A stretch of 64,000 nucleotides of DNA. Origin: Mesorhizobium opportunistum WSM2075 (GTDB lineage: Bacteria; Pseudomonadota; Alphaproteobacteria; Rhizobiales; Rhizobiaceae). The position numbers were made by a program, and so were the translations under genes. Positions 25,530 through 36,825 of this stretch are shown here, piece by piece (position 1 is the stretch's first letter; each line of letters opens with the position of its first letter). The stretch covers positions 6,762,001 to 6,826,000 of the forward strand of contig NC_015675.1 of NCBI RefSeq assembly GCF_000176035.2. The letters run 5' to 3'. The notes below the pieces were generated by a model that was not told the origin of the DNA, ran no database searches, and saw nothing but the letters and a program-made list of their open reading frames with translations.

Positions 25530-25846
25530 TGCCTGAGAAATACGCGTTCAAGATGAAGCTCAAGCCCGGCATGAAGGCCGAGTACCAGAAGCGCCACGAC
25601 GAAATCTGGCCGTCGCTGGTCGCGCTTCTGAAGCAGGCCGGCGTCTGCGACTATTCGATTCACCTCGATGAGGAGACCAACATCTTGTTCGGCGTGCTGT
25701 GGCGGCGTGACGACCACGGCATGGACGACTTGCCCGGGCATCCGGTGATGCAGCGCTGGTGGGCTGATATGGCCGACCTCATGGAGACCAAGCCGGACAA
25801 CGAACCGGTGGCGGTGCCGCTGGAAACCGTGTTCCATATGGCATGA
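25529..25846 (+). CDS. rhaM: L-rhamnose mutarotase
   Basis: A 105-residue protein, the normal length of the RhaM/RhaU family, that speeds interconversion of alpha and beta L-rhamnopyranose. The conserved positions are visible: [12 protein letters not shown]-x-x-x-H-D-E-I-W-P, Y-S-I-H-L and W-W-x-x-M-A-D-L-M. His in HDEIWP and the Trp pair are known functional residues of the family. Coupled to rhaQ (TGATG) and to rhaK (ATGA). Cytosolic; supplies the anomer used by downstream enzymes. Confidence 0.93.
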   Translation: MPEKYAFKMKLKPGMKAEYQKRHDEIWPSLVALLKQAGVCDYSIHLDEETNILFGVLWRRDDHGMDDLPGHPVMQRWWADMADLMETKPDNEPVAVPLETVFHMA

Positions 25847-27219
25847 GTGCGATGCGCCACATCGCCGTCATCGACATCGGCAAGACCAACGCCAAGGTGG
25901 CGCTGGTCGACCTCGCAACGCTGAGCGAGGTCGCGCTGCGCCGCATGGCGAATGCGCCGGTGCGCCAGGCGCCCTATCCGCATCACGATGTCGAAGCGCT
26001 GTGGGCGTTCATCCTCGACAGCCTTGCCGGCCTCAACCGCGAACAGCGCATCGACGCCATCTCGATCACCACCCATGGCGCGACCAGCGTTCTGGTCGAT
26101 GCCGCGGGCGAACTGGTGCTGCCTGTGCTCGACTATGAGTTCGACGACCCCGACAGGCTGGCGGCGGACTATGACGCTGTTCGCCCCCCCTTCGCCGAGA
26201 CCGGCACGCCGCGCCTGCCGCTCGGCCTCAATCTCGGCGCGCAATTGTTCTGGCAGCAGAAAGGCTTCCCGGCCGAATTCGCAAAAGCCGCCGCCGTGCT
26301 GATGTATCCGCAATACTGGGCCTTGCGGCTGACCGGCATCGCCGCCAACGAGGTGACCTCGCTCGGCTGCCACACCGATCTGTGGAACCCGTGGAAATCG
26401 GATTTTTCGTCGCTGGTCGACACCCTGGGTTGGCGCGCGCTGATGGCGCCGGTGCGGCCGGCCAGGGATCGCCTTGGTCCGGCCCTGCCCGCGCTTGCGG
26501 CGCGAACCGGCCTTGATCCGCAAACACCTGTTTTCTGCGGCCTGCACGATTCCAACGCCTCGCTGCTGCCGCATCTCCTTTCCGATACACCGCCCTTCTC
26601 GGTCGTTTCGACCGGCACCTGGGTGGTGTCGATGGCGGTCGGCGGCAAACAGGTCACGCTCGACCCGGCGCGCGACACGCTGGTCAATGTCAACGCGCTC
26701 GGCGATCCCGTTCCCTCGGCCCGTTTCATGGGCGGGCGCGAATTTTCGTTGCTGACGCAAGGCCAGCCGGAGAACTGGACCGAGGAAGATGTCGACGCCG
26801 TGCTGGCGCGTAGGACGTTGCTGCTGCCGTCGACCCAGCAGGGGTCGGGGCCGTTCCCACATCAGACCGCGATCTGGCTTGATGCCGACGACATGAACAG
26901 CGGCCAGCGCTTCGCCGCCATCTCGTTCTATCTGGCGCTGATGACGGCGACCTGCCTCGACCTGATCGGCGCCGACGGCCCGACCACCGTCGAGGGGCCC
27001 TTCGCCCGCAACCGGCTGTTTGTCGGCATGCTGGCGGCGGCGACCGCACGCACCGTAGTTGCCTCTGAGGCCGCCACCGGCACCAGCATCGGCGCCGCAT
27101 TGCTGGCATCGGATCAGGCCTCGGCGCACGGCAAGGGCGGGCGAATCGAACCGCCGACCGACTCGGCCTGGGCCGGCTATGTCAGCGCCTGGCGCAGGGC
27201 GGTCGAAGCGCGGGGATGA
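25843..27219 (+). CDS. rhaK: Rhamnulokinase-type FGGY kinase
   Basis: A 458-residue FGGY-family carbohydrate kinase. The first phosphate loop is [15 protein letters not shown] near the N-terminus; the second-domain ATP region contains S-T-G-T-W-V-V-S and V-E-G-P-F-A-R-N. In this pathway it phosphorylates L-rhamnulose (in rhizobia RhaK is also needed for RhaSTPQ transport activity, as published for R. leguminosarum). Last gene of the operon; its start overlaps the rhaM stop as ATGA. Confidence 0.92.
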   Translation: MSAMRHIAVIDIGKTNAKVALVDLATLSEVALRRMANAPVRQAPYPHHDVEALWAFILDSLAGLNREQRIDAISITTHGATSVLVDAAGELVLPVLDYEFDDPDRLAADYDAVRPPFAETGTPRLPLGLNLGAQLFWQQKGFPAEFAKAAAVLMYPQYWALRLTGIAANEVTSLGCHTDLWNPWKSDFSSLVDTLGWRALMAPVRPARDRLGPALPALAARTGLDPQTPVFCGLHDSNASLLPHLLSDTPPFSVVSTGTWVVSMAVGGKQVTLDPARDTLVNVNALGDPVPSARFMGGREFSLLTQGQPENWTEEDVDAVLARRTLLLPSTQQGSGPFPHQTAIWLDADDMNSGQRFAAISFYLALMTATCLDLIGADGPTTVEGPFARNRLFVGMLAAATARTVVASEAATGTSIGAALLASDQASAHGKGGRIEPPTDSAWAGYVSAWRRAVEARG

Positions 27220-27270
27220 TCACAGGATCCGTTTGAGTCCGGGAGAATGGGTTCGGTGCCAGCACGACGA

Positions 27271-27403
27271 TAGAGCAGTTCCAGGAAAAGTGTGAAACGG
27301 TTTTCCCAGGAAAAGCGCGCAGCGCTTTCCCTTGGGGAATTGCGCCAAAACAAAGAGTTAGATGTGAGCGGTCCGACGTTTCCGTGAAACGGTGGACCGC
27401 TTG
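27271..27403 (+). repeat. Interspersed repeat (family D), copy 1
   Basis: Begins TAGAGCAGTTCCAGGAAAAG, contains GTGTGAAACGGTTTTCC, a second half with GGAATTGCG and AAAACAAAGAG, and ends in an inverted repeat AGCGGTCC (27367-27374) / GGACCGCT (27394-27401). It lies in the 193-bp space between convergent rhaK and dadA. Related copies are at 38143-38205 and 54671-54756. Confidence 0.75.
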
Positions 27404-27412
27404 AGAGCTCCT

Positions 27413-28663
27413 TCAGTTGACATAGACCAGCCCTTGCGGGTCGATCTCCGGCTTGCGGCCGGCGACAAGGTCGGCAAGGAATTTTCCCGAGCCGCAGGCC
27501 ATGGTCCAGCCGACATGGCCGTGGCCGGTGTCGAGGTAGAGGTTTTTGTAGCGCGCCTGGCCGATGACCGGCACGGAGTTCGGCATCATTGGCCTGAGGC
27601 CTGCCCAGAGTTCGGCCTTCTTCTCGTCGAAGGCACCGGGGAACAGATCCTTGCCGGTCCTGAACATGGTGGCGAAGTCGCTGGGTTTGTGGGTGCGGTC
27701 GAAGCCGGTGAATTCGGCGGTCGAAGCCAATCGCAACCGATTGCCAAGGCGCGAATACGCCATCAGCTGATCCTCGTCGGCGCCGCCCATGGTCGGCCCC
27801 TTGCTCTCGTCTTCCAGGGGAATGGTCGCGGTATAGCCCTTTACCGGGTAGACCGGCAGGTCGATACCGTAACGGCGGCCGAGCAGGCCGCTCTCCGGCC
27901 CCATAGAGATGACCACGGCATCGCCGGCAATCGGTCCGGCCGAGGTCATCACCGCGCGCACCCGGTCGCCCTCGATGTCCAGCCCCTCGACCGCCGTGCC
28001 GTAGAGAAATTTCACGCCAAGCTTTTCGACGGCATGAGCGGCGAGCTTCTCGACGAACTGGCGGGAATCGCCGGTCTGGTCGATCGGCGAATAGACGCCG
28101 CCGGCGATCTTTTCCTTCACGCCGGCAAGACCCGGCTCAAGCTCCACCAGCCGGTCGCGGCCGACGATCTCGATCGGCAGGCCATGCTCGGCGAGATAGC
28201 GGTAATTGTCGGTGCCGGTGTCGAGACTGTGCTGCGAGCGGAAGAAATAGAGGATGCCCTTCTTGCGCTCGTCGTAGCCGATGCCCGTTTCGGCGGAGAT
28301 GGCGTTGATGCAATCCCTGGAATAGAGCGCCAGGCGCAGCTTGACCTGGCTGTTGGCGCGCAGGCGCGCCACAGTGCATTGGCGCAGGAAACGCAGGCTC
28401 CAGGCGAGGAAATAGGGATCGAAGCGCAACCGCACCTTGATGCCGAGATCGTGGTTGTAGAGCGCGCGCAGGAACGTCTTCAGCGCCGCCGGCGAGGCCC
28501 AGGCGGTGGCGTCGCCCGGCGACACCAGGCCGGCATTCGACTGGCTGGTGCCGCGCGCCGGCGCCGCGTGGCGCTCGATCACGGTGACCTCGTGACCATC
28601 CCCGGCCAGGTAATAGGCCGCCGCCGTACCGACGACGCCGGCTCCGAGCACCGTTATCTTCAT
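27413..28663 (-). CDS. dadA: D-amino acid dehydrogenase small subunit
   Basis: A 416-residue FAD enzyme, close to the usual DadA length. The N-terminus is the dinucleotide-binding motif KITVLGAGVVGTAAAYYLAG with E-R-H; then S-N-A-G-L-V-S-P-G-D-A-T-A-W-A-S-P is the family's flavin-contact stretch, and the C-terminus has GHGHVGWTMACGSG. It oxidises D-amino acids, typically D-alanine, to keto acids at the membrane side. The ATG at 28663 is used because the flavin motif starts there; the upstream ATG at 28684 adds seven residues. Confidence 0.9.
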   Translation of the reverse strand: MKITVLGAGVVGTAAAYYLAGDGHEVTVIERHAAPARGTSQSNAGLVSPGDATAWASPAALKTFLRALYNHDLGIKVRLRFDPYFLAWSLRFLRQCTVARLRANSQVKLRLALYSRDCINAISAETGIGYDERKKGILYFFRSQHSLDTGTDNYRYLAEHGLPIEIVGRDRLVELEPGLAGVKEKIAGGVYSPIDQTGDSRQFVEKLAAHAVEKLGVKFLYGTAVEGLDIEGDRVRAVMTSAGPIAGDAVVISMGPESGLLGRRYGIDLPVYPVKGYTATIPLEDESKGPTMGGADEDQLMAYSRLGNRLRLASTAEFTGFDRTHKPSDFATMFRTGKDLFPGAFDEKKAELWAGLRPMMPNSVPVIGQARYKNLYLDTGHGHVGWTMACGSGKFLADLVAGRKPEIDPQGLVYVN

Positions 28664-28762
28664 GCCATCCCCCAAGCTCGACACGGCGCAGCGCGTCCGC
28701 GCCCTCCGCGAGTGCCTTCCATAGCGCTTCGCCGGATGGCTTGCGAGCCCTCGGAGGCTGAC

Positions 28763-29758
28763 TCAGCCGCGCGAGGAGTTCTTGCCGGTCAGGATGCGTT
28801 CCCAGGCGAGCGCGTCGGCAACGATCTGGTCGAGATCGTCGCGCTGCGGTATCCAGCCGAGTTCCGCCCGGGCGAGATCCGAATTGGCAACCACCGCCGC
28901 GGCGTCACCGGGCCGGCGGGCGCCCATCTTCACCTCGAAATCATGGCCGAAGGCACGGCGCACGCTGTCGATGACCTCGAGCACCGAATAACCATGGCTG
29001 TAGCCGCAATTGGCGACGAGGCTCTCGCCCCCGGCGCGCAGCCGCTGCAAGGCCAGGCGATGCGCCGCCGCCAGATCGCTGACATGGATATAGTCGCGCA
29101 TGCAGGTGCCGTCCGGTGTCGGATAATCGGTGCCGAACACCTGCATGAAGGGCCGCTTGCCGAGCGCGGTCTCGCAGGCGACCTTGATCAGATGGGTGGC
29201 GCCTGGCGTCGACTGGCCGGTGCGGCCCTTGGGATCGGCGCCGGCGACGTTGAAGTAGCGCAGCGCGGTATAGCGGATGTCGTGCGCGAGGCCTGCGTCG
29301 CGCAGCATCCATTCGCTCATCAGCTTGGACAGGCCATAGGGCGATTCCGGCGCCAGGCGGGCATCCTCGCGCACCGGCTCCAGTCCGGCGCCGCCATAGA
29401 CGGCGGCGGTCGAGGAAAAGATGAAATTGGGCACGCCCTCGCGCACCGCGGTTTCGATCAGCGTGCGCGTCTTCGAGGTGTTGTTCTCGTAATAGGCGAG
29501 CGGGTCGGAAACCGATTCCGGGACGACGATGGAGCCGGCGAAGTGGATGATGGCGTCGACATTGTTGTCCCTGATGATCGAACCGACCAATTCCTTGTCC
29601 GCGACATCGCCGACGACCAGCTTTGCCTCCGGCGCCACCGCCCATTCGAAGCCGGTGGACAAACGGTCGAGAACGACCACGCTGTCGCCGGCATCCAGCA
29701 GCTCCCAGACCATATGGCTGCCGATATAACCGGCGCCGCCTGTCACCAAAACCGTCAT
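28763..29758 (-). CDS. galE: UDP-glucose 4-epimerase
   Basis: A 331-residue extended short-chain dehydrogenase. The NAD motif is V-T-G-G-A-G-Y-I-G-S-H-M, and the catalytic pair is in Y-G-L-S-K (Tyr and Lys) after the S-S-T-A-A-V-Y-G strand. It interconverts UDP-glucose and UDP-galactose, feeding surface polysaccharides and galactose use. GAGGACGCGG precedes the ATG. It precedes dadA by 99 bases in the same direction; no functional link is evident. Confidence 0.93.
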   Translation of the reverse strand: MTVLVTGGAGYIGSHMVWELLDAGDSVVVLDRLSTGFEWAVAPEAKLVVGDVADKELVGSIIRDNNVDAIIHFAGSIVVPESVSDPLAYYENNTSKTRTLIETAVREGVPNFIFSSTAAVYGGAGLEPVREDARLAPESPYGLSKLMSEWMLRDAGLAHDIRYTALRYFNVAGADPKGRTGQSTPGATHLIKVACETALGKRPFMQVFGTDYPTPDGTCMRDYIHVSDLAAAHRLALQRLRAGGESLVANCGYSHGYSVLEVIDSVRRAFGHDFEVKMGARRPGDAAAVVANSDLARAELGWIPQRDDLDQIVADALAWERILTGKNSSRG

Positions 29759-30035
29759 CCGCGTCCTCGCTTATCCAAGATTTATCGGAAACTGTCTCAA
29801 CCATCGCCTTACTGGAAAGCCTGCCGCGTGGCCATTAGAACCGTTGGTTACCGGCGTTCACCGATGTGGCGTCATGCTGAAACAAAAGTGATCCAAAGGG
29901 GGTATCGTGGACGGGAATAGGCCACGATCCGCCGGCGTTAGGAACAGGTGCGGGGCGTGGCATTTTGACCAAAATGGCCCGGTGGACGACCAACAGGTCA
30001 ATGATTATGATCCCGCCAAAAATTGGGAAGCCGAC

Positions 30036-31313
30036 ATGAACTATCAGCGGTTCTTCGAGGAAGCGATCGACCAGCTCCATGCCGAGCGTCGTTATCGCGT
30101 CTTCGCCGACCTCGAGCGCATCGCGGGCAAGTTTCCACGCGCCATATGGCGTTCCAACGGCCGCGCCGAGGAAATCACCGTCTGGTGCTCCAACGATTAT
30201 CTCGGCATGGGCCAGCATCCCGACGTCATCGCCGCGTTCCAGAACGCGGCCGGCAAGATGGGTTCGGGCGCCGGCGGCACCCGCAACATTTCCGGCACCT
30301 CGAACCCGCTGGTCGAGCTCGAGCACGAGCTTGCCGACCTGCACGGTAAGGAAGCAGGCCTGGTCTTCACCTCCGGCTTCGTCTCCAACGAAGCGTCGAT
30401 CTCGACCATCGCCCGGCTTTTGCCCAACTGCCTGATCATCTCGGACGAGTTGAACCACGCCTCGATGATCGAAGGCGTGCGGCGCTCGGGCGCCGAAAAG
30501 AAGATCTTCCGCCACAACGACGTCGCGCATCTGGAAAGCCTGCTGCACGCGGCCGGCCGCGAACGCGCCAAGCTGATCGTCTTCGAAAGCGTTTATTCGA
30601 TGGATGGCGACATCGCGCCGATCAAGGAGATCGTCGAACTGGCCGAGCGCCACAATGCCATGACCTATATCGACGAGGTCCATGCGGTGGGCATGTACGG
30701 GCCGCGCGGCGGCGGCATCACCGAGCGCGAAGGCCTGGCCGACCGCATCGACATCATCGAAGGGACGCTGGCCAAGGCGTTCGGCACGCTGGGCGGCTAC
30801 ATCACCGGCACCAGTGCGGTGATCGACGCGGTGCGCTCCTACGCACCGGGCTTCATCTTCACCACGGCGCTGCCGCCGGCGATCGCCGCCGCGGCCACCA
30901 CCTCGATCCGCCATCTCAAGCGCTCGCAGGCCGAGCGCGACGCCCAGCAGCAGCAGGCGAGCCGGACCAAGCAGGTCCTGTCGGCCGCCGGCCTGCCGGT
31001 GATGGAATCGCCGACCCATATCGTGCCGCTGCTGGTCGGTGACCCCGAGCTGTGCAAGATGGCGAGCGACCGCCTGCTAGGCGTGCACGGCATCTATATC
31101 CAGCCGATCAACTACCCGACCGTGCCGCGCGGCACCGAGCGGCTGCGCATCACGCCGACGCCTTTCCATTCCGATGAGTTGATCGCGGGACTGCAGGATG
31201 CGCTGGTCGAGACCTGGGATGCGCTGGGCATTCCCTATGGTTCCGCCGGCCGGCCTTCTGTCGCCAAGAGCGACCGGATCGTTCCGCTGCTGGTGCCCAA
31301 GTCAGGCGGCTGA
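30036..31313 (+). CDS. hemA: 5-aminolevulinate synthase
   Basis: A 425-residue PLP enzyme of the alpha-oxoamine synthase family that condenses glycine and succinyl-CoA, the first haem step by the alphaproteobacterial (Shemin) route. Motifs: [44 protein letters not shown], and the PLP lysine in G-T-L-A-K-A-F-G (Lys247). I start at ATG 30036, after GGGAAG; the upstream in-frame extension to 29907 lacks family sequence. Bases 29759-30035 hold its promoter region but no motif I can name. Confidence 0.95.
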   Translation: MNYQRFFEEAIDQLHAERRYRVFADLERIAGKFPRAIWRSNGRAEEITVWCSNDYLGMGQHPDVIAAFQNAAGKMGSGAGGTRNISGTSNPLVELEHELADLHGKEAGLVFTSGFVSNEASISTIARLLPNCLIISDELNHASMIEGVRRSGAEKKIFRHNDVAHLESLLHAAGRERAKLIVFESVYSMDGDIAPIKEIVELAERHNAMTYIDEVHAVGMYGPRGGGITEREGLADRIDIIEGTLAKAFGTLGGYITGTSAVIDAVRSYAPGFIFTTALPPAIAAAATTSIRHLKRSQAERDAQQQQASRTKQVLSAAGLPVMESPTHIVPLLVGDPELCKMASDRLLGVHGIYIQPINYPTVPRGTERLRITPTPFHSDELIAGLQDALVETWDALGIPYGSAGRPSVAKSDRIVPLLVPKSGG

Positions 31314-31386
31314 AAGCCCGTTTGAAACTCAACTCCGGCGGGATCTGAGGCACCAGAGCGACTTCAGTTCGGGCTTCACCGCTTGG

Positions 31387-32553
31387 TCAGACAGTTCCCA
31401 TCCACTTCGCCAGCCGGTGCGCGGCCTCCTCGATCTGGTCGAGGCGGCGGTGGAAGCACAGCCTGAGGGAGGCTTCGCCGCCGGGACCGAAGGCGGTTCC
31501 CGGAGCCAGGCCGACATTGGCCTTGTCGACGATATTGAAGGCAGCGGTGCGGGAATCGGTGATGCCGTCGACGGTGAAGAACAGGTAGAAGGCGCCTTGC
31601 GGCACGGTAAACCGGGCGCGGCCGGTGGCGCCGAGAATGCCGCAGACCAAGTCGCGCGCCTTCCTCGCCCGCTCCACCTGTTCGGCGATGAAACCATCTC
31701 CCTCGTCGAGAGCCGCGACCGCGCCGCGCTGCATGAACTGGGCGACGCCGGAATTCGAATACTGGATCAGGTTCTCGAACACCTGCTGCAGGCTCGGATG
31801 CGTCTTGATCCAGCCGACGCGCCAGCCGGTCATCGCCCAGTTCTTGGAAAAAGAGTTGACGAACAGGATGCGGTCTTCCGCCGTGGCGATGTCGAGGAAG
31901 GACGGCGCGCGGCCATGGCCATAGTGGAACAGCGAATAGATCTCGTCGGCGATGATCCACACGTTCTTGGCGCGGGCGAGATCGAGGATCGCCCGCAAGG
32001 TTTCGTGATCGGCGGTCCAGCCGGTCGGGTTCGACGGCGTGTTGATGAACAGCGCCTTGGTGCGCGGCGTGATCGCCGCGGCGATCTTCTCGACGTCGCA
32101 GGACCAGCCATTGCCGGAATGATCGAGCGTGACCGCCACCGGAACGGCGCCCGATAGGGCGGCGGCGGCGTCGAAATTCGGCCAGGCCGGCGACAGATAG
32201 ATCACCTCGTCGCCGGCGCCGGCGAGAGCGGTAAGGGACATCTGGATGGCATGCATGCCGGATCCGGTGACGATGAATTGCTCCTCCGGGAAGGTCTTGG
32301 CGAAATGCCTGGCGTAGTAGCGGGCCAGCGCCTGCCTGAGGTCGGGAATGCCCCTCTGCCAGGTGTAGAACGTCTCGCCGCCGGCCAGCGCCTTCGACGC
32401 GGCATCGGTGATGAAGGCCGGTGTCGGCAGGTCGCCCTCGCCGGCCCAGAGCGGGATCAGCCCCTCACGCAGGCGGCCGTAATTGACGACGGCGACAATG
32501 CCGCTCTCAGGTGCGGCACGGGCTTCGGCGCGAAAGCTGTCGATCAGGCTCAT
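31387..32553 (-). CDS. PLP-dependent aminotransferase, class I/II
   Basis: A 388-residue fold-type I aminotransferase of the aspartate aminotransferase superfamily. Visible: N-T-P-S-N-P-T-G-W (carboxylate/PLP contact Asn), I-I-A-D-E-I-Y-S (Asp to pyridine N), and S-F-S-K-N-W-A-M-T-G-W-R-V-G-W with the PLP Lys; the C-terminal L-R-L-C-F contains the substrate-carboxylate Arg. The substrate cannot be read from the sequence. The ATG at 32553 is preferred over an in-frame TTG at 32559; neither has a strong ribosome site. Single gene, convergent with hemA. Confidence 0.85.
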   Translation of the reverse strand: MSLIDSFRAEARAAPESGIVAVVNYGRLREGLIPLWAGEGDLPTPAFITDAASKALAGGETFYTWQRGIPDLRQALARYYARHFAKTFPEEQFIVTGSGMHAIQMSLTALAGAGDEVIYLSPAWPNFDAAAALSGAVPVAVTLDHSGNGWSCDVEKIAAAITPRTKALFINTPSNPTGWTADHETLRAILDLARAKNVWIIADEIYSLFHYGHGRAPSFLDIATAEDRILFVNSFSKNWAMTGWRVGWIKTHPSLQQVFENLIQYSNSGVAQFMQRGAVAALDEGDGFIAEQVERARKARDLVCGILGATGRARFTVPQGAFYLFFTVDGITDSRTAAFNIVDKANVGLAPGTAFGPGGEASLRLCFHRRLDQIEEAAHRLAKWMGTV

Positions 32554-32606
32554 GGACAAATCCGTTTTCGATTAGAGTTGCCGCTCTTTACCAGATGCTC
32601 GAACAG

Positions 32607-32636
32607 AAAACCCCGGCCGCGAACGGCCGGGGTTTT
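32607..32636 (-). terminator. Strong hairpin terminator after mscL
   Basis: A perfect 13-bp stem (32607-32619 with 32624-32636, AAAACCCCGGCCG and its complement) closed by four bases, TTCG on the minus strand. The T-run of the arm ends on the minus strand, downstream of mscL. The AAAA/TTTT flanks also allow function on the plus strand. Confidence 0.8.
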
Positions 32637-32658
32637 GGTCCAGCAACGGTTGGCTAAA

Positions 32659-33081
32659 TTATCGCTTGGCTAGCAGATCGCGGATTTCGGTCAGCAACAC
32701 AACATCGGCGGGTGGCGGCGCGGCGGGGGCCGCAGGCTTCTCGGCCTCGAGCCGCCTGCGCAGATTGTTCACCGCCTTGACCATGAGGAAGATGATGAAG
32801 GCGAGGATGAGGAAGTTCAGCACCACCGTGATGAAGCTGCCATAGGCAAAGACCGCACCCTGTTTCTTGGCGTCGGCCAGCGAGGTGGCATTCACGGCAG
32901 AGGACAATCCAAAGAAATAGTTGTTGAAGTCCAGGCCGCCGAAAATCGCACCGACGATCGGCATGATGATGTCGTTGACAAGGGAATCGACAATCTTGCC
33001 GAACGCAGCGCCGATGATGACGCCGACGGCCAAGTCCATCACGTTACCCTTGGAAATGAATTCCTGGAATTCTTTCAGCAT
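32659..33081 (-). CDS. mscL: Large-conductance mechanosensitive channel
   Basis: A 140-residue inner-membrane channel. The N-terminal helix [20 protein letters not shown] and pore helix [12 protein letters not shown] are the MscL signature. A periplasmic loop (residues about 46-72) and a second span ([20 protein letters not shown]) follow, with a Pro/Ala-rich linker and the cytosolic helix EIRDLLAKR. It releases solutes on hypo-osmotic shock. GGAGGGTCGA precedes the ATG at 33081; the frame upstream of it is not MscL-like. Confidence 0.95.
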   Translation of the reverse strand: MLKEFQEFISKGNVMDLAVGVIIGAAFGKIVDSLVNDIIMPIVGAIFGGLDFNNYFFGLSSAVNATSLADAKKQGAVFAYGSFITVVLNFLILAFIIFLMVKAVNNLRRRLEAEKPAAPAAPPPADVVLLTEIRDLLAKR

Positions 33082-33332
33082 TCGACCCTCCTTGTCATGA
33101 CCGGCCGCGTTGCCGCTCCGTCCTTGCGGCATCGACCTGAAGGCAACATAACAAAAACCTGGAGTTGCAACATGGGCAAAAAGGGGAAAGCAACCGCTTT
33201 CTCCTTGGGTAGCGCCCGGGCTCGCTTCGTAGCCGCGATCATGCTGCCAAAGCCGCAATGGACTCCGGCGCCAAGCTGTGATTGCGTTCGCACAAGCCGG
33301 ATAAAAAGGCGGCAAGGAAGGAAATTCCAGGC

Positions 33333-36300
33333 GTGCAGGGCTTGTTCATCGTCATCATCGCGATCGCCTATGTGACGCTGCTGTTCGCCATCGCCAGCCT
33401 GGGCGACCGCCGCTCGGCCGTCTCCGGACCCGGACGCGCGCGGCCCTTCATCTATGCGCTCAGCCTTGCCATTTACTGCACCTCCTGGACCTTCTTCGGC
33501 TCGGTCGGGCTCTCATCCGAGCGCGGCCTCGAATTCCTCGGCATCTATACCGGCCCGGTGCTGGTGTTCGTGTTCGGCTTCCCGCTGCTCAACCGCATCG
33601 TGCGGCTGGCCAAGACCGAGAAGATCACCTCGATCGCCGACTTCCTTGGCGCCCGCTACGGCAAGAGCTTCACCGTCGCCGCGATCGCCACGCTGATCGC
33701 GACAATTGGCGCGGTGCCCTACATCGCGCTGCAGCTGAAGGCGATCTCCGGCTCGGTCAGCCTGATGGTCGAGCACTATACGGGATCGCCGCCCTCCTTC
33801 GATCCGTTCGTCAGCGACATCTCGCTGGTCGTCGCCATGCTCTTGGCGCTGTTCGCGGTGCTGTTCGGCACCCGCCACGCCGACGCCACCGAGCACCAGG
33901 ACGGGCTGGTGCTGGCGGTGGCGGTCGAGACCGTGGTCAAGCTTGCCGCCTTCCTGGCGATCGGCCTGATGGTCACCTTCCTGATTTTCGGCGGCCCGGG
34001 CGACATGTTCGCCAAGCTGGCGCAGAATGGGCAAGTGCGTCAGGCGATGGGCTACAACACTTCGCTCGCCACCTGGCTGGTGCTGACGGGCTTGAGCGGC
34101 TTTGCCATCATCCTGTTGCCGCGGCAGTTCTACGTCACGATCGTCGAGAACCGCGGCGAGGCCGAACTGCGCACCGCGACCTGGGTGTTCCCGCTCTACC
34201 TCGTGGCGATCAACCTGTTCGTGCTGCCGATCGCCTTTGCCGGCCTGTCGCTGGTCGGCACCGGCACCAGCAGCGATCTCTACGTCTTGTCGCTGCCCCT
34301 GTTCAGCGGCCATGACGTGCTCGCTATGACAGCCTTCATCGGCGGCCTCTCGGCGGCAACGGCCATGGTGATCGTCGAAAGCGTGGCGCTGTCGATCATG
34401 ATCTCCAACGATCTCGTCATCCCGCTGTTCGTGCGGCGCCTGCTCAAGACCTCGACCTCGGAGAACGAGGACTGGTCGACGCTGATCCTCAATGTGCGGC
34501 GCGGGGCGATCTTCATCCTGTTGTTCATCGCTTTCCTCTACTACCGCGAGAGCACCAACAGTGCACGACTGTCATCGATCGGCCTGATGTCGTTCGCGGC
34601 CATCGCGCAGTTCGCGCCGGCGCTGGTCGGCGGCCTGATCTGGCGCGGCGCCAACGGCAGGGGTGCCGCGCTCGGCATGGTCGCGGGCATCCTCGTGTGG
34701 GGCTACACGCTGCTTTTGCCCTCGCTTGTCGCGCCCGATACCGACATGGTCGTGCACGGGCTGTTCGGCTTCGAGGCGCTGCGGCCACAGGCTCTGTTCG
34801 GCACGGTGGCCGAACCACTGAACCACGGCGTGTTGTGGAGCCTGTCGATCAACACGCTGTTCTTCGTGCTTGGCTCGCTGTCGCGCGCCTCGGTGCCGCT
34901 GGAGCGCATCCAGGCATCGATCTTCGTGCCGAGGGATGCCGGCCCGATGCCGAGCCTGCGCCGCTTCCGCACCGCCATCACCGTCAACGACCTCAAGGAT
35001 ACGATCGGGCGTTACCTCGGCGTCGAGCGCACCGAACGCTCCTTCCAATCATTCGAGAAGACCAACGGCACCACGCTGCTCGGCAAGGAGCAGGCGAGTA
35101 TGGACGTCATCCGCTTCTCCGAGCAACTGCTGGCAAGTGCTGTCGGTTCCTCCTCGGCGCGGCTGATCCTGTCGCTACTGTTCCGGCGCCACGACCGCGA
35201 ATCCAGCGATGCCTTCCGCCTGCTCGACGACGCCACCGAGGCGCTGCAGCACAACCGCGACCTGTTGCAGATCGCGCTCGACCAGATGGAGCAAGGCATC
35301 ACCGTCTTCGACCGCGATTTCAGGCTGATCTGCTGGAACCGCCAGTACCGGGCGCTCTTCGACCTGCCCGACGACATGGGCCAGGTCGGCGTCTCGCTCG
35401 ACCAGATCCTGCGCCATCTCGCCGAACGCGGCGACATTCCTGCCGACCAGCGGGTGACGATGCTCAATCGGCTGACCAGTTTCGTCAGCCCGTGGCAGAT
35501 GGAATTGAAGACCAGCGGCCGCATCCTGGAACTGCGGTCCAACCCGATGCCGGATGGCGGTATCGTCGCCACCTATGCCGACATTTCCGGGCGCGTCGAA
35601 CAGGATCTGGCGCTGAAACGCGCCAATGAATCGCTGGAGCAGCGCGTCAAGACCCGCACCATCGAACTGACCAGGGTCAACGAGGAGCTGGCGCAGGCGC
35701 AAATGCTGGCCGAGGAGGCCAATCTCGGCAAGACGCGCTTCCTCGCCGCCGCCGGCCACGACATCCTGCAGCCGCTGAACGCCGCCCGGCTCTATTGCTC
35801 CTCGCTGATCGAGAAGGCCGGCAAGGGTCCGGCCGGAAAGGCGGCGGTCAACATCGAATCCTCGCTGGAATCGGTCGAGACGATCCTGGGCGCCGTGCTC
35901 GACATCTCGCGCCTCGATGCCGGCGCGATGAAGCCGGATGACAGCGCCTTCACACTCGACGGACTGCTGAGCCAGATCGGCAACGACTTCCGGCCGCTTG
36001 CCGCCGAAAAGAAGCTCGGTCTAACGATCATGCCATCGTCGCTGACGGTTGTGACGGACCGCAATCTGTTGCGCCGCCTGATCCAGAATCTCGTCTCGAA
36101 CGCCATCAAATACACCCGCCACGGCCGCATCCTGGTCGGCGTGCGGCGGCGCGGCGAACTGGCGGAGATCCAGGTGATTGACACCGGCATCGGCATTGCC
36201 GGTGACAAGCTGAACACGGTCTTTCGCGAATTCACGCGACTGGACGAGGGTGCGCGAGAGGCCGAGGGCCTCGGCCTCGGCCTCTCCATCGTCGACCGCA

Positions 36301-36824
36301 TCGCCCGGGTGCTCAGGCTAGAAATCCGCATCTTCTCCAATCCGGGCAAAGGCACGCGCTTTTCCGTTGTCTTGCCGGTCGCTGCCATGCAGGAGCCGCG
36401 ACGCGAGATCGAAAAGACCAGAGGCCCTGTCCGGGCGGCGGCTTCGCTGGCGGGATTGCATGTGCTTTGCATCGACAATGATGCCCGCATCCTCGAAGGC
36501 ATGCGGCTGCTGCTCGAAGGCTGGGGGTGCTATGTCGAGACGGTGTCCGGCTCACGCGATCTGGAGACCGCCGCGATCCGCCGCCCAGACATCGTGCTTG
36601 CCGATTACCATCTCGACGGTGAAACCGGCCTCGACATCATCGCCAGGCTGCGGGCGGCTCATGGCAGCGACCTGCCGGCCGTATTGGTCACGGCCGACCG
36701 CTCCAACGAGGTGCGGGCGGTCGCGAGCGAGCTCGAGATCCCGGTGATCAACAAGCCGCTGAAGCCCGCCGTGCTGCGTTCGATGATGGCCAGGGTCAGG
36801 CCGCTGGCCTCGGCGGCGGAATAG
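33333..36824 (+). CDS. Transporter-fused hybrid histidine kinase (NahK/ErcS type)
   Basis: About 1163 residues. Residues 1 to about 500 form a sodium/solute-symporter-like domain with about 13 spans ([29 protein letters not shown]). Next come a PAS-type domain (about 650-760, M-E-Q-G-I-T-V-F-D), a coiled coil, HisKA with His809 in [10 protein letters not shown], HATPase ([19 protein letters not shown]) and a C-terminal receiver with Asp1091 in L-A-D-Y-H. I prefer the GTG at 33333, behind AAGGAAGG; a TTG at 33282 is the outer limit. It is convergent with a LuxR-type regulator only one base away. Confidence 0.9.
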   Translation: MQGLFIVIIAIAYVTLLFAIASLGDRRSAVSGPGRARPFIYALSLAIYCTSWTFFGSVGLSSERGLEFLGIYTGPVLVFVFGFPLLNRIVRLAKTEKITSIADFLGARYGKSFTVAAIATLIATIGAVPYIALQLKAISGSVSLMVEHYTGSPPSFDPFVSDISLVVAMLLALFAVLFGTRHADATEHQDGLVLAVAVETVVKLAAFLAIGLMVTFLIFGGPGDMFAKLAQNGQVRQAMGYNTSLATWLVLTGLSGFAIILLPRQFYVTIVENRGEAELRTATWVFPLYLVAINLFVLPIAFAGLSLVGTGTSSDLYVLSLPLFSGHDVLAMTAFIGGLSAATAMVIVESVALSIMISNDLVIPLFVRRLLKTSTSENEDWSTLILNVRRGAIFILLFIAFLYYRESTNSARLSSIGLMSFAAIAQFAPALVGGLIWRGANGRGAALGMVAGILVWGYTLLLPSLVAPDTDMVVHGLFGFEALRPQALFGTVAEPLNHGVLWSLSINTLFFVLGSLSRASVPLERIQASIFVPRDAGPMPSLRRFRTAITVNDLKDTIGRYLGVERTERSFQSFEKTNGTTLLGKEQASMDVIRFSEQLLASAVGSSSARLILSLLFRRHDRESSDAFRLLDDATEALQHNRDLLQIALDQMEQGITVFDRDFRLICWNRQYRALFDLPDDMGQVGVSLDQILRHLAERGDIPADQRVTMLNRLTSFVSPWQMELKTSGRILELRSNPMPDGGIVATYADISGRVEQDLALKRANESLEQRVKTRTIELTRVNEELAQAQMLAEEANLGKTRFLAAAGHDILQPLNAARLYCSSLIEKAGKGPAGKAAVNIESSLESVETILGAVLDISRLDAGAMKPDDSAFTLDGLLSQIGNDFRPLAAEKKLGLTIMPSSLTVVTDRNLLRRLIQNLVSNAIKYTRHGRILVGVRRRGELAEIQVIDTGIGIAGDKLNTVFREFTRLDEGAREAEGLGLGLSIVDRIARVLRLEIRIFSNPGKGTRFSVVLPVAAMQEPRREIEKTRGPVRAAASLAGLHVLCIDNDARILEGMRLLLEGWGCYVETVSGSRDLETAAIRRPDIVLADYHLDGETGLDIIARLRAAHGSDLPAVLVTADRSNEVRAVASELEIPVINKPLKPAVLRSMMARVRPLASAAE

Positions 36825-36825
36825 G

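Noticed and set aside
27392..29920. 842-codon plus-strand open frame
   Set aside because: Antisense to dadA and galE and running through their intergenic space; no domain seen.
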